Below, piece after piece: positions 28,398 to 36,426 of a stretch of 64,000 nucleotides of DNA. The stretch is from Streptomyces sp. NBC_00341. GTDB taxonomy: Bacteria > Actinomycetota > Actinomycetes > Streptomycetales > Streptomycetaceae. The DNA lies in assembly GCF_041435055.1 (NCBI RefSeq), contig NZ_CP108002.1, positions 6,386,001 through 6,450,000 of the forward strand, given 5' to 3'. The translations under genes were made by a program, and so were the position numbers. The notes under the pieces are model-generated. The model ran no database searches. It saw only the letters and a program-made list of their open reading frames with translations, and had not been told where the DNA came from. How positions within the stretch are numbered: the first letter of the stretch is position 1; each line of letters opens with the position of its first letter.

Positions 28398-29257
28398 CAG
28401 GTCATCACCGTCGCCAGGAGAAGGGCCACGAGCAGGGAGTCGATCCGGTCGAGGAGGCCGCCGAAACCGGGCAGCCAGCTGCCCGCGTCCTTCACCCCCG
28501 ACTCGCGTTTGACCATGGATTCGACCAGGTCGCCCAGGACGCAGCCGCCGGTCACCGCCGCCCACAGCGGCAGGCTGAACCCGCCCAGTACGAGCAGGAG
28601 TCCGGCCGTCGCGGCGGCCGCGCCGAGGACGCCCGCCCAGGTCTTGTTGGGGGAGAGCGGCGACAGCGGCCGGGCGAGCGGACCGCGCCGGCCCAGTGCC
28701 GTACCGCCGCACCAGGCGCCGACATCGCCGAGCGCCACCGCGAGGCCCACGGTGACCGCGGTCGCGCCGAGCGTCACCAGGCCGGTCAGCGCGACCGGGA
28801 TCCACAGCAGCCCGAAGGCGGTACGGGCGCTGCGGGTGAATCCGGTCCGGTCGTCCCCGCCCAGCACCGAGGGCAGCGCGGCGGCGACCGGCAGCAGCGC
28901 CGCCGCCCGCAGGTCCAGGAGGTGGGGCGCGAGCCAGGCCAGCGCGGGCAGCACGAGCGCGGCGGCCACCAGCACCACGTGGTCACCGCGCCGCAGCCCC
29001 GCCATCCGGACGAACTCGCTCGCCGCGACCACTCCGAGCCCGGCGGCCAGCGCGTACGTACCGCCGCCGCCCAGCAGGTAGGACCCGAGGAAGACGGGTG
29101 CGACCAGCGCCCAGGTCCGCCACCGCCTGCGCAGCTCCGCCCGCATCCGCAGTTTCGAGGGCAGGACGGCGACGGCCGCGCCGCCCGCGCCGAGCACGCC
29201 CGCGACCAGCGGCACGGCGCGCGCCGCCGCCTCCTCCGCGATCAGTACGGCGCTCAT
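28397..29257 (-). CDS. Phosphatidate cytidylyltransferase family protein
   Basis: 286 residues with about seven hydrophobic segments. The CDP-diglyceride synthase signature is present: SMVKRESGVKDAGSWLPGFG followed by GLLDRIDSL, with PGFGG in place of the usual PGHGG. An upstream SPNKTWAGVLGA segment is also typical. The family makes CDP-diacylglycerol from phosphatidate and CTP. It overlaps the CDP-alcohol phosphotransferase gene by 4 bases (ATGA) and the acyltransferase gene by 1, so the three form one tightly coupled operon for making and using CDP-diacylglycerol. Confidence 0.9.
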   Translation of the reverse strand: MSAVLIAEEAAARAVPLVAGVLGAGGAAVAVLPSKLRMRAELRRRWRTWALVAPVFLGSYLLGGGGTYALAAGLGVVAASEFVRMAGLRRGDHVVLVAAALVLPALAWLAPHLLDLRAAALLPVAAALPSVLGGDDRTGFTRSARTAFGLLWIPVALTGLVTLGATAVTVGLAVALGDVGAWCGGTALGRRGPLARPLSPLSPNKTWAGVLGAAAATAGLLLVLGGFSLPLWAAVTGGCVLGDLVESMVKRESGVKDAGSWLPGFGGLLDRIDSLLVALLLATVMT

Positions 29258-29826
29258 GCCGTCTCCCGCCACAGGCCGGCCAGCCGGAGCCCGGCGGTGA
29301 GCAGCGAACCGGCCGCGATCACGGTCAGGACGGGCACGGCCCAGCCGCTCGCTGCGGCGACCACGACGAGCAGGCAGCGTTCGGTCTTGCCGACCGGGCC
29401 GCCGTTGCGCCGGAGTGCTCCCGCCGCCGCCCCGGCCAGCGACACCCAGGACGGCAGGGTGGCCGCGAGGCCGGTGAGGGCCACCAGCCACAGCGGGGCG
29501 AGGGTGAGGAAGCCGGCCAGCACGACGAGGTCGGCGACCCGGTCGCCCAGCTCGTTCAGGACCGCGCCGCGCCGGGTCGTGCGGCCCGTGTCGCGGGCCA
29601 GTGCCCCGTCCAGGTTGGCGAAGGCGAGCCGGGCCGCGAGCAGCACGGCGACCGGCAGTGCGGCGGGGCCGGCGGGCAGCCAGGCCAGTGCGGCGGCGGC
29701 GCCTGCCGCCGCGATGACGCCGGCCGCGGTGACGGTGTCGGGCGACACCTCGTGGTGGACCAGCGAGGCACGGACACCGGAGAGCCGGTTCGCGTACCAG
29801 GGCTTCAGAGCGTAGAGGCCGTTCAT
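29254..29826 (-). CDS. CDP-alcohol phosphatidyltransferase-like protein with altered motif
   Basis: 190 residues, about six hydrophobic segments. The family motif D-xx-DG-xx-AR-x8-G-xxx-D-xxx-D reads A70-xx-D73-G-xx-A77-R78, G87, N91, D95: the first and third metal-binding Asp are Ala and Asn. Whether it is an enzyme with unusual metal binding or a non-catalytic relative cannot be told. I recall the ANLDGALAR form in other Streptomyces, so this is a subfamily trait rather than local decay. ATG 29826 was chosen (MNGLYALKPWYANRL); a GTG at 29850 is possible and neither has a strong ribosome binding site. It heads the three-gene lipid operon. Confidence 0.82.
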   Translation of the reverse strand: MNGLYALKPWYANRLSGVRASLVHHEVSPDTVTAAGVIAAAGAAAALAWLPAGPAALPVAVLLAARLAFANLDGALARDTGRTTRRGAVLNELGDRVADLVVLAGFLTLAPLWLVALTGLAATLPSWVSLAGAAAGALRRNGGPVGKTERCLLVVVAAASGWAVPVLTVIAAGSLLTAGLRLAGLWRETA

Positions 29827-29921
29827 GGGTTCAACTGTTGTGCGTCGCACGTCACTTCGACACGGCGTGCGTACTCATGTGCGGGCTGAGTACGTGATGG
29901 GTGCGGGCGGATGTTGCCGCC

Positions 29922-30944
29922 TCAGTCGCCGGGCCGGTCCGACAGACGGATCAGCATCTTGCCGGTGTTCTCGCCGCGCAGCATGCCGAGGAAACCGTCC
30001 ACGGTCCGTTCGATCCCGTCGACGACCGTGATGTCCGGGGTGATCCGGCCGCTCTGCAGATGCGGTACCAGGAGCTCCTCCAACTCGCCCTGCGCGTCGC
30101 GGTGGTTGCGGACCAGGACGCCTTCGAGACGCAGGCTCTTCTCGACCACGTCGTAGAGGTTGCGCGGGGCGGCGGGCGGCCGGGCGGCCGAGTGGTACTG
30201 GGCGATGGCGCCGACCCAGGCGATCCGGCCGTGCTCCCGCAGCACCGAGATGGCGCCCGAAAGATGGTCTCCGCCCACGCTGTCCACGGCGGCGTCGATC
30301 CCGTCCGGTGCCGCCTTCGCCAGCAGCTCGGCGACCGGCCCGTCGTGGTAGTCGAAGGCCGCGTCGAAGCCGAGATCCGCCGTGAGCCGGGCGGCCTTCG
30401 CGGCCGATCCCGTGCTGCCGATGATCCGCCCGGCACCCAGCAGCCGGGCGATGCGGCCCGTGGCGGTGCCGACCCCGCCCGCGGCGGCCGAGACGAACAG
30501 GTCCTGGCCCGCCCGGAACTCCAGGGTGCGGGTAAGGGCGACATAGGCGGTCAGCCCCGTGCCGCCGAGGACCGAGAGGTGAGCGGCCAGTGGCACCCCG
30601 TCGTACGAAGGGAGCTTGCGGGTGCCGAAGACACCGGCCGTGACCAGGGCGTGGGTGCGCCAGCCGTGCCGGTGGAAGACGAGATCGCCCTCGGCCAGGC
30701 CGGGGTCACGGGAGGCGACGACCCGGCCGGTCGCGCGGCCCTCCAGCGGGGTGTTCAGCTCCCATCCGGTGTCCATCTCCTCGCGGTGGTACGGGTCGAC
30801 GGAGAGCTGGATGTTCTCCACCAGCGCCTGCCCGGGGCCGGGTACGGGGACCGGCGAGTCGACCAGGGAGAAGAGGTCCGGGGTGGGGAACCCGGAGGGG
30901 CGGGCGGTCAGCTGGAACGTGCGGGCCGTGCGGGTCGTCGTCAT
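29922..30944 (-). CDS. MDR-family NADP-dependent oxidoreductase (YncB/CurA-like)
   Basis: 340 residues. The medium-chain reductase lacks the zinc ligands. The nucleotide site is FVSAAAGGVGTATGRIARLLGAG, and VDPYHREEM near residue 50 is typical of the prostaglandin reductase/YncB group that reduces alpha,beta-unsaturated carbonyls. It is divergent from a LysR regulator with two dyads between the starts, so it is probably the regulated target. ATG 30944 starts MTTTRTARTFQLTARPSG. It faces away from and is separate from the lipid operon downstream. Confidence 0.9.
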   Translation of the reverse strand: MTTTRTARTFQLTARPSGFPTPDLFSLVDSPVPVPGPGQALVENIQLSVDPYHREEMDTGWELNTPLEGRATGRVVASRDPGLAEGDLVFHRHGWRTHALVTAGVFGTRKLPSYDGVPLAAHLSVLGGTGLTAYVALTRTLEFRAGQDLFVSAAAGGVGTATGRIARLLGAGRIIGSTGSAAKAARLTADLGFDAAFDYHDGPVAELLAKAAPDGIDAAVDSVGGDHLSGAISVLREHGRIAWVGAIAQYHSAARPPAAPRNLYDVVEKSLRLEGVLVRNHRDAQGELEELLVPHLQSGRITPDITVVDGIERTVDGFLGMLRGENTGKMLIRLSDRPGD

Positions 30945-30995
30945 GGGCACGACCGTAGGAAGGAATCGATCGGCCGGGCAGTGGGTTGCGTCGAT

Positions 30996-31026
30996 GGAAA
31001 CGCCTTTTCCATGAATGGCGTTCATG
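30996..31026. promoter_or_regulatory. Two adjacent dyads between MDR reductase and LysR genes
   Basis: GGAAA-N5-TTTCC (30996-31010) is followed by CATGAA-N5-TTCATG (31010-31026). Both lie in the 102-bp gap of the divergent pair and fit LysR-type recognition and activation sites. Confidence 0.6.
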
Positions 31027-31046
31027 CAACCAGGGGGCCCCGCGCG

Positions 31047-31925
31047 ATGACCGATCTGACCCCGCACGAGCTGCGGATCATTGCCGCGGTCGAGAGCACC
31101 GGAAGTTTCTCCGGAGCCGCGGCGAGACTGGGTATGACGCAGTCCGCCGTCTCCCACGCCGTCCGCACCTGCGAGAGCAGGATCGGGGCGGTGCTCTTCG
31201 ACCGCGGCCGCAAGGGCGCCGTGCCCACCCCGGCGGGCGTGACCGCGGTGGCGTACGCCCGTCGCGTCCTGCGGCTGCTGGAGCTGATGGGTGCCGAGGT
31301 GCGGGGAGCGGCGGCCGCTACCGAGGGGGGCGCCGCGGTGGCCGGCCCGCTGCGGATCGTCGCGTTCCGCAGCGCCGCCCTGCATCTGCTGCCGCCCGCC
31401 CTGGAGCGGCTCAGGGCCCGCCACCCGGGGATCGAGCCGGTGGTGCGGGTGGTGCGGGAGCTGGGACGGGGCACGGCGGGCGAGGTGCTGGACGGGCGGG
31501 CCGATCTGGGGATCGCGACGATCGGGGCCGGCTCCCCGATCCCCGGGGAACTGGTCGGGGGAGTGCTGCTGGAGGAGGAGTACGCCCTCGTGCACCCGGC
31601 AGGGCATCCGGCGCCGCGGACGCTCCCGCTGCTCGACTGGGCGGAGAGCTGCACGTCCTACACCCGCGACTGGTGGTCCGCGCAGGACTGGATCCCGCGC
31701 GCGACGATGGAGGCCGAGGACGACGGAGCGGTGCTCTCGATGGTGTCCCGTGGTCTCGGCATGGCGATCATGCCCGGACTGTCCCTCGAAGGAGCACCGG
31801 ACACGGTGGCGATCACCGCTCTCGGACCGGAGCGCCCGACCCGCTCCGTGGGCTACGTCACTACCCCTGAGCTGGCACGATCGCTCGCCGTCCGGGCTCT
31901 CATCCGGGAGCTGCGGGCCGGCTGA
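31047..31925 (+). CDS. LysR-family transcriptional regulator
   Basis: 292 residues. The N-terminal winged helix-turn-helix is ELRIIAAVESTGSFSGAAAR then LGMTQSAVSHAVRTCESRIG; the rest is the two-lobed LysR substrate domain. ATG 31047 follows AGGGGG. Divergent from the MDR oxidoreductase, which it probably controls in response to an unidentified electrophile or metabolite. The long upstream extension of the same frame is a GC artefact. Confidence 0.9.
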   Translation: MTDLTPHELRIIAAVESTGSFSGAAARLGMTQSAVSHAVRTCESRIGAVLFDRGRKGAVPTPAGVTAVAYARRVLRLLELMGAEVRGAAAATEGGAAVAGPLRIVAFRSAALHLLPPALERLRARHPGIEPVVRVVRELGRGTAGEVLDGRADLGIATIGAGSPIPGELVGGVLLEEEYALVHPAGHPAPRTLPLLDWAESCTSYTRDWWSAQDWIPRATMEAEDDGAVLSMVSRGLGMAIMPGLSLEGAPDTVAITALGPERPTRSVGYVTTPELARSLAVRALIRELRAG

Positions 31926-31937
31926 GCCGAACCCCCG

Positions 31938-32177
31938 TCTCAGATAGTAGGAAGTCCGAGTAATTGTGGAGACAGAACGGCCCGGCTGCCCTAGCTTTGT
32001 AGGAGCCGAACGTCTCGCTGGAACCAGCGACTGGCGTTGTGAGTGCGTGCCCCGATGCAGGTAACCCCTGCGGCATCCGCTCCCGCCCCTTCCGGCGCCT
32101 CGAAATCAACGATCTCGAAATCACCGTTCACGAAGTTCGATCTCGAAATCCTCGCGATCTCAAGGAGTCGATCCACC
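31938..32177 (+). promoter_or_regulatory. Leader of the 42-residue gene with ATCTCGAAATC repeats
   Basis: This 240-bp gap has a relatively AT-rich stretch (about 31944-32003) with TAGCTT (about 31991-31996) as a possible -10. Then comes a leader with the direct repeat TCGAAATC three times (about 32099, 32114 and 32141) and related GATCTC pieces, just before AAGGAG (32162-32167). The repeats suggest alternative folding or a regulatory RNA function; no terminator is evident. Confidence 0.45.
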
Positions 32178-32306
32178 ATGGCCGAGACCACTGTCCGCCG
32201 CGTCCGTCACGCCCACCGCCCGACCGAGTCGGAGCGCCGGAACGCCGCCGCCGCCCTCCAGCGTGCCCTTGACCGCAGGGACAACGGCGGCTCCACCGGT
32301 CACTGA
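32178..32306 (+). CDS. 42-residue Arg-rich conserved-looking small protein
   Basis: MAETTVRRVRHAHRPTESER is followed by one predicted helix (RNAAAALQRALDRRD) and a short polar tail ending GGSTGH. The ATG at 32178 has a strong AAGGAG 10 bases upstream, and the long structured leader argues that it is really expressed. The function is unknown. It is basic and could bind nucleic acid or a larger partner, but nothing in the sequence proves it. Confidence 0.65.
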   Translation: MAETTVRRVRHAHRPTESERRNAAAALQRALDRRDNGGSTGH

Positions 32307-32340
32307 CCGGGCCCGCCGGGGCCCGGCCGTGACCTGCTGA

Positions 32341-33912
32341 TCAGCCCCGGCTGATCTCGAAGTGGTCGATGCGCTCGCCGGACTCGGCGAGCGCGGTGAC
32401 CTTCATCCGGGCGTGCCGCCCGGCCTCCACCTCCACCGCGAGGAACGAGAAGCCGGTGTAGCGCACCCGGGACCACTCGACGGTCTCGGTGGCCTTTCCG
32501 CCGCCCTTGACCACGTGGTACGTGTTCACGCTCTCCAGGTCCGTGACGTGTCCCTCGTAGCTGTCCGGTGCCGGGAAGTCGTACAGCGCCTTGCCCGCGC
32601 CGCCCGCGGTGACGTACACGATGCCGTCCCGCTTCGGGTTGGTGCGCTCGCCGATCGGCACCTTGCGCTTGACGGTGTTCTTGAGGATCGCGTCGGTGCG
32701 CTCGTAGACGTGGTTGTGCCCGTTGATGACCAGGTCCACCTGGTGCTTCTCGAAGAGCGGCACCCAGGCGTCCCGTACCCCGCCGTCAGAGGCGTGCGCG
32801 TTGGTCGTGGAGAAGGCGCAGTGGTGGAAGAAGACCACCAGGAAGTCGATGTCGTGGCGGGCCCGCAGTTCGCCCAGGCGCCGGTCCAGCCAGCGCGTCT
32901 GCTTGCCGCCGCTGATGCCGAAGTTGGCGGGGATCTCGTAGGAGACGTCGTTGGCGTCGAGCGCGATCACGCCCACGTTGCCGTGCACGAAGGAGTAGGC
33001 GCCCGGCTGGTTCACCGGGTCGGGCCCGTTGTCGGGCAGCGTCCAGCGGGCGTTCTGGCCGCCGTAGCCGTCCGGCGAGTACCAGGCCTCCATGTCGTGG
33101 TTGCCGGTGGTCACCATCCACGGCACGGTCTTGGAGACGGTCTCCGTCTGCGCCAGGAACTGGTCCCAGGTGCGGGCGTCGTAGGTGTCGCTGCTCTGGC
33201 CGGAGCCCGAGGGGTCGGCGTAGCAGATATCGCCCGCGTGCAGGTGGAAGGCGGGGTTCTGGCCCAGGATCAGCTGGTCGTTGCCGAGCGCGTGGTAGCT
33301 GACGCCCTGGTCGCCGAAGGCGGTGAAGGTGAAGTTCCCGGCGCGCGAGGGCGCGGTGGTGAAGGTGCCGAGCGTGCCCAGGTTGCGGGTGTCGGCCGGG
33401 TCGAAGCCGTCGTGGCCGACACCGTAGTAGTACGTCGTGCCGGGCTTCAGCCGCTCCAGGCCCGCGTGTACGTAGAACTGCTCGGCGGCCGCGATCTTGC
33501 CGTCGTTCAGCCGGGGCGTGGTGAGGTGGCGCACCTCTGCGTCGATCTTCCGGCTCAGCGCCCACGGCTTGAGGCCGATCCGGATGTACGGGCGGCGCAC
33601 GGCGAACGGGACCTGCCAGGAGACCGCCATCTGCGTCCTCGGGTCGGCTCCGTAGGCCAGGTGACGGCCGAACGGGGCGACCAGCGAGCCGTCCACCCGG
33701 GTCGTGCTGTGCGAGGTGAGCACCGTCGGCGCGGCGTACGCGGGGGAGGCGGTGAGGGAGGTGCCGAGACCCGCGCCGGCGACGGCGGCGGTCGCCACGC
33801 TCGTGCGCAGCACACCGCGACGGGTCAGTCGGCTGCGCAGGTAGTCGTGCTGCTCGGCCATGCTCATGCGGTCGGCGAGCTTCTCGGGGATTCCGAAGCG
33901 GGGGATGTCCAT
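32341..33912 (-). CDS. Tat-exported metallophosphatase (purple acid phosphatase-like)
   Basis: 523 residues. The Tat signal has TRRGVLR at residues 30-36 and a hydrophobic core ending SPAYA (about 60). A fibronectin-III-like N-terminal domain precedes the calcineurin-type domain, whose metal ligands are visible: FGDQG, HLHAGDICYADP, TTGNHDMEAW, FFHHCAFS and INGHNHVYERT. It should hydrolyse phosphomonoesters outside the cell. ATG 33912 has GGAGG about 9 bases upstream. A PHO-box-like element upstream suggests phosphate control. It is divergent from leuB, which is unrelated in function. Confidence 0.9.
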   Translation of the reverse strand: MDIPRFGIPEKLADRMSMAEQHDYLRSRLTRRGVLRTSVATAAVAGAGLGTSLTASPAYAAPTVLTSHSTTRVDGSLVAPFGRHLAYGADPRTQMAVSWQVPFAVRRPYIRIGLKPWALSRKIDAEVRHLTTPRLNDGKIAAAEQFYVHAGLERLKPGTTYYYGVGHDGFDPADTRNLGTLGTFTTAPSRAGNFTFTAFGDQGVSYHALGNDQLILGQNPAFHLHAGDICYADPSGSGQSSDTYDARTWDQFLAQTETVSKTVPWMVTTGNHDMEAWYSPDGYGGQNARWTLPDNGPDPVNQPGAYSFVHGNVGVIALDANDVSYEIPANFGISGGKQTRWLDRRLGELRARHDIDFLVVFFHHCAFSTTNAHASDGGVRDAWVPLFEKHQVDLVINGHNHVYERTDAILKNTVKRKVPIGERTNPKRDGIVYVTAGGAGKALYDFPAPDSYEGHVTDLESVNTYHVVKGGGKATETVEWSRVRYTGFSFLAVEVEAGRHARMKVTALAESGERIDHFEISRG

Positions 33913-33952
33913 GGGCGACAACCTCCGCCCGCCGCCTGACGGCACCCTGTCG

Positions 33953-33963
33953 GATGGGTGAAC
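33953..33963 (-). promoter_or_regulatory. PHO-box-like unit GTTCACCCATC
   Basis: On the minus strand GTTCACCCATC matches one 11-nt direct-repeat unit bound by PhoP in Streptomyces, about 40 bases upstream of the phosphatase start. Adjacent units are poor, so this is one good half at most. Confidence 0.4.
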
Positions 33964-34029
33964 GGTACACGTACAACGTCCCATGTGTCCGTATGGTGGA
34001 CGTGACGTGTCATGGGGTGGGACGCGCAG

Positions 34030-34035
34030 TAGGGT
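34030..34035 (+). promoter_or_regulatory. -10 element of leuB; leaderless mRNA likely
   Basis: TAGGGT (34030-34035) is a standard Streptomyces -10. The leuB ATG begins 8 bases downstream at 34043, where transcription would start, so the mRNA is probably leaderless. The -35 is weak. Confidence 0.55.
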
Positions 34036-34042
34036 GCGGGGC

Positions 34043-35083
34043 ATGTCTCGCAGCATCAATCTCGCAGTGATCCCCGGTGACGGTATCGGCCGGGAGGTCG
34101 TGGCCCAGGGCCTCAAGGTCCTCAACGCTGTTCTCCCGCAGGATGTGAAGCTGGAGACCAAGGAGTACGACCTCGGCGCCCAGCGCTGGCACCGCACCGG
34201 TGAAACCCTCCCGGACGCGGAGCTGGAGGCCCTCAAGGGGCACGACGCCATCCTGCTCGGTGCGATCGGTGACCCCTCCGTGCCGTCCGGCGTCCTGGAG
34301 CGCGGGCTGCTGCTGAAGCTGCGTTTCGCCTTCGACCACTTCATCAACCTGCGGCCGTCGAAGCTGTTCCCGAACACCGAGACCCCGCTGGCCGGCCGTC
34401 CGGACATCGACTTCGTCGTCGTCCGCGAGGGCACCGAGGGCCCGTACACCGGGAACGGCGGTTCGCTGCGCACCGGTACCGAGCACGAGGTCGCCACCGA
34501 GGTCAGCCTCAACACCGCCTTCGGTGTCGAGCGCGTCGTCCGTGACGCCTTCGAGCGGGCCGCCGCCCGCCCGCGCAAGAAGCTGACGCTGGTCCACAAG
34601 AACAACGTCCTCGTGTATGCGGGCCACCTGTGGAAGAACACCTTCGACAAGGTGGCGGCCGAGTACCCCCAGGTCACCACCGACTACCTGCACGTCGACG
34701 CCGCGACGATCTTCTTCGTCACCCAGCCGGAGCGCTTCGACGTCATCGTCACCGACAACCTCTTCGGTGACATCCTGACCGACCTCGCCGCGGCCGTCTC
34801 CGGCGGCATCGGCCTGGCCGCCTCCGGCAACATCAACCCGACGGGCGCCTTCCCGTCGATGTTCGAACCGGTCCACGGCTCCGCCCCCGACATCGCGGGC
34901 CAGGGCAAGGCCGACCCGACCGCGACGATCCTCTCCGTCGCCCTCCTGCTGCGCCACCTCGGCTACGAGGCCCAGGCCGTGCGCATCGAGGACGCCGTCT
35001 CCGCGGACCTCGCGGAGCGCGAGGGGAGCGCCCGCACCACCGACGAGATCGGCGACGCGCTCGCGGTACGCGTAGCGGGCTGA
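34043..35083 (+). CDS. leuB: 3-isopropylmalate dehydrogenase
   Basis: 346 residues. The enzyme oxidises and decarboxylates 3-isopropylmalate in leucine synthesis. Family marks are the N-terminal [14 protein letters not shown], the substrate loop [15 protein letters not shown], the metal-binding [17 protein letters not shown], and the adenine-binding [18 protein letters not shown] 34043 gives the typical [14 protein letters not shown]; longer in-frame starts upstream overlap the promoter. It is followed by a terminator and, after 239 bases, ilvE. Confidence 0.96.
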   Translation: MSRSINLAVIPGDGIGREVVAQGLKVLNAVLPQDVKLETKEYDLGAQRWHRTGETLPDAELEALKGHDAILLGAIGDPSVPSGVLERGLLLKLRFAFDHFINLRPSKLFPNTETPLAGRPDIDFVVVREGTEGPYTGNGGSLRTGTEHEVATEVSLNTAFGVERVVRDAFERAAARPRKKLTLVHKNNVLVYAGHLWKNTFDKVAAEYPQVTTDYLHVDAATIFFVTQPERFDVIVTDNLFGDILTDLAAAVSGGIGLAASGNINPTGAFPSMFEPVHGSAPDIAGQGKADPTATILSVALLLRHLGYEAQAVRIEDAVSADLAEREGSARTTDEIGDALAVRVAG

Positions 35084-35099
35084 TCCGACGACTGCCTCA

Positions 35100-35132
35100 A
35101 AGCCGCCGGGTCCCACAGGCACCCGGCGGCTT
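35100..35132 (+). terminator. Terminator after leuB
   Basis: AAGCCGCCGGGT (35100-35111) and ACCCGGCGGCTT (35121-35132) form a perfect 12-bp stem with a 9-base loop, 16 bases after the leuB stop. Confidence 0.88.
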
Positions 35133-35184
35133 CTCCTGTGCGGCCCCGGGTGTCACCATCGAATCCTGGACCGCACACACGTCA

Positions 35185-35214
35185 TTTCGTGCACGGCCTC
35201 CCGCGAGAGATAAT
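35185..35214 (+). promoter_or_regulatory. Possible ilvE promoter
   Basis: GATAAT (35209-35214) is an AT-rich -10 in otherwise GC-rich DNA. The -35 region (TTTCGT, 35185-35190, spacer 18) is weak. The leader to ilvE would be about 100 bases and shows no attenuator. Confidence 0.4.
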
Positions 35215-35322
35215 CGAACGGGGCCGTGGCTCGCCATGAAGCTCGGACGTCCTACAACCTGTCCGGCGGGAGTGGGCGTGAGTGCGGTCCTACACACACA
35301 AAACGGTGAAGGACACGTACTC

Positions 35323-36411
35323 ATGACGACGCCCACGATCGAGCTCAAGCCCTCCTCGAACCCGCTGTCCGACGCGGAGCGCGAGGCGATCCTGGTCAAG
35401 CCCGGATTCGGCCGCTACTTCACCGATCACATGGTGACCATCAAGTGGACCGAAGGCCGCGGCTGGCACGACGCCCAGCTCGTCCCGTACGCGCCGCTGT
35501 CGATCGACCCGGCCAACATGACGCTCCACTACGGCCAGGAGATCTTCGAGGGCCTCAAGGCCTACCGCCGGCCCGACGGCTCGGTCGCCACCTTCCGCCC
35601 CGAGGCCAACGCCGCGCGCTTCCAGGCCTCCGCCCGCCGGCTCGCGATGCCCGAGCTGCCCGTCGAGACCTTCGTCGAGGCCTGCGACGCGCTGGTCCAG
35701 CAGGACGCGGCCTGGGTCCCGGGGCACGGCGGCGAGGAGTCGCTGTACCTGCGCCCGTTCATGATCGCGACCGAGGTCGGCCTCGGGGTGCGCCCGTCGA
35801 ACGAATACCTCTTCCTGGTCATCGCCTCGCCGGCCGGCGCGTACTTCCCCGGCGGTGTGAAGCCCGTCTCCATCTGGCTCTCCGAGGACCGCGTCCGCGC
35901 CGTCCCGGGCGGCATGGGCGACGCCAAGACCGGCGGCAACTACGCCGCCTCCCTCCTTGCCCAGGCCGAGGCCGCCGCCAAGGGCTGCGACCAGGTCGCC
36001 TACCTCGACGCCGTCGAGCACAAGTGGGTCGAGGAGCTCGGCGGGATGAACCTGTACTTCGTGTACGGCAACCGCATCGTCACCCCGTCCCTGACCGGCT
36101 CGCTCCTGGCCGGCATCACCCGCGACTCGCTGCTCAGGCTCGCCGCGGACCTCGGCTACGAGCCCGAGGAGAGCCGGGTCTCGATCGACCAGTGGCGCGA
36201 CGACTCGGCGGCGGGCACCCTCACCGAGGTCTTCGCCTGCGGCACCGCCGCCGTCATCACCCCCGTCGGCACCGTGAAGAGCGCGGGCGGCGAGTGGACC
36301 CAGGGCGACGGCACGCCGGGCCCGGTCACCCTCAGGCTGCGCGAGCGCCTGCTGGACATCCAGCGCGGTACCGCGGAGGACACCCACGGCTGGATGCACC
36401 GGATCGGCTGA
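35323..36411 (+). CDS. ilvE: Branched-chain amino acid aminotransferase
   Basis: 362 residues, fold-type IV PLP enzyme for the last step of Ile, Leu and Val synthesis. The PLP Lys is in [13 protein letters not shown] (K202). The family marks [16 protein letters not shown] and [11 protein letters not shown] are present. ATG 35323 has GAAGGA 9 bases upstream and gives the standard [11 protein letters not shown]; an in-frame ATG at 35236 would add 29 residues with no family likeness. It is convergent with the NCS1 permease, 15 bases apart. Confidence 0.96.
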   Translation: MTTPTIELKPSSNPLSDAEREAILVKPGFGRYFTDHMVTIKWTEGRGWHDAQLVPYAPLSIDPANMTLHYGQEIFEGLKAYRRPDGSVATFRPEANAARFQASARRLAMPELPVETFVEACDALVQQDAAWVPGHGGEESLYLRPFMIATEVGLGVRPSNEYLFLVIASPAGAYFPGGVKPVSIWLSEDRVRAVPGGMGDAKTGGNYAASLLAQAEAAAKGCDQVAYLDAVEHKWVEELGGMNLYFVYGNRIVTPSLTGSLLAGITRDSLLRLAADLGYEPEESRVSIDQWRDDSAAGTLTEVFACGTAAVITPVGTVKSAGGEWTQGDGTPGPVTLRLRERLLDIQRGTAEDTHGWMHRIG

Positions 36412-36426
36412 CCGGGCACGGGCCCC

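Noticed and set aside
35236..35322. An earlier ATG for ilvE
   Set aside because: It would add 29 residues unlike the family, without a ribosome binding site; ATG 35323 has GAAGGA.
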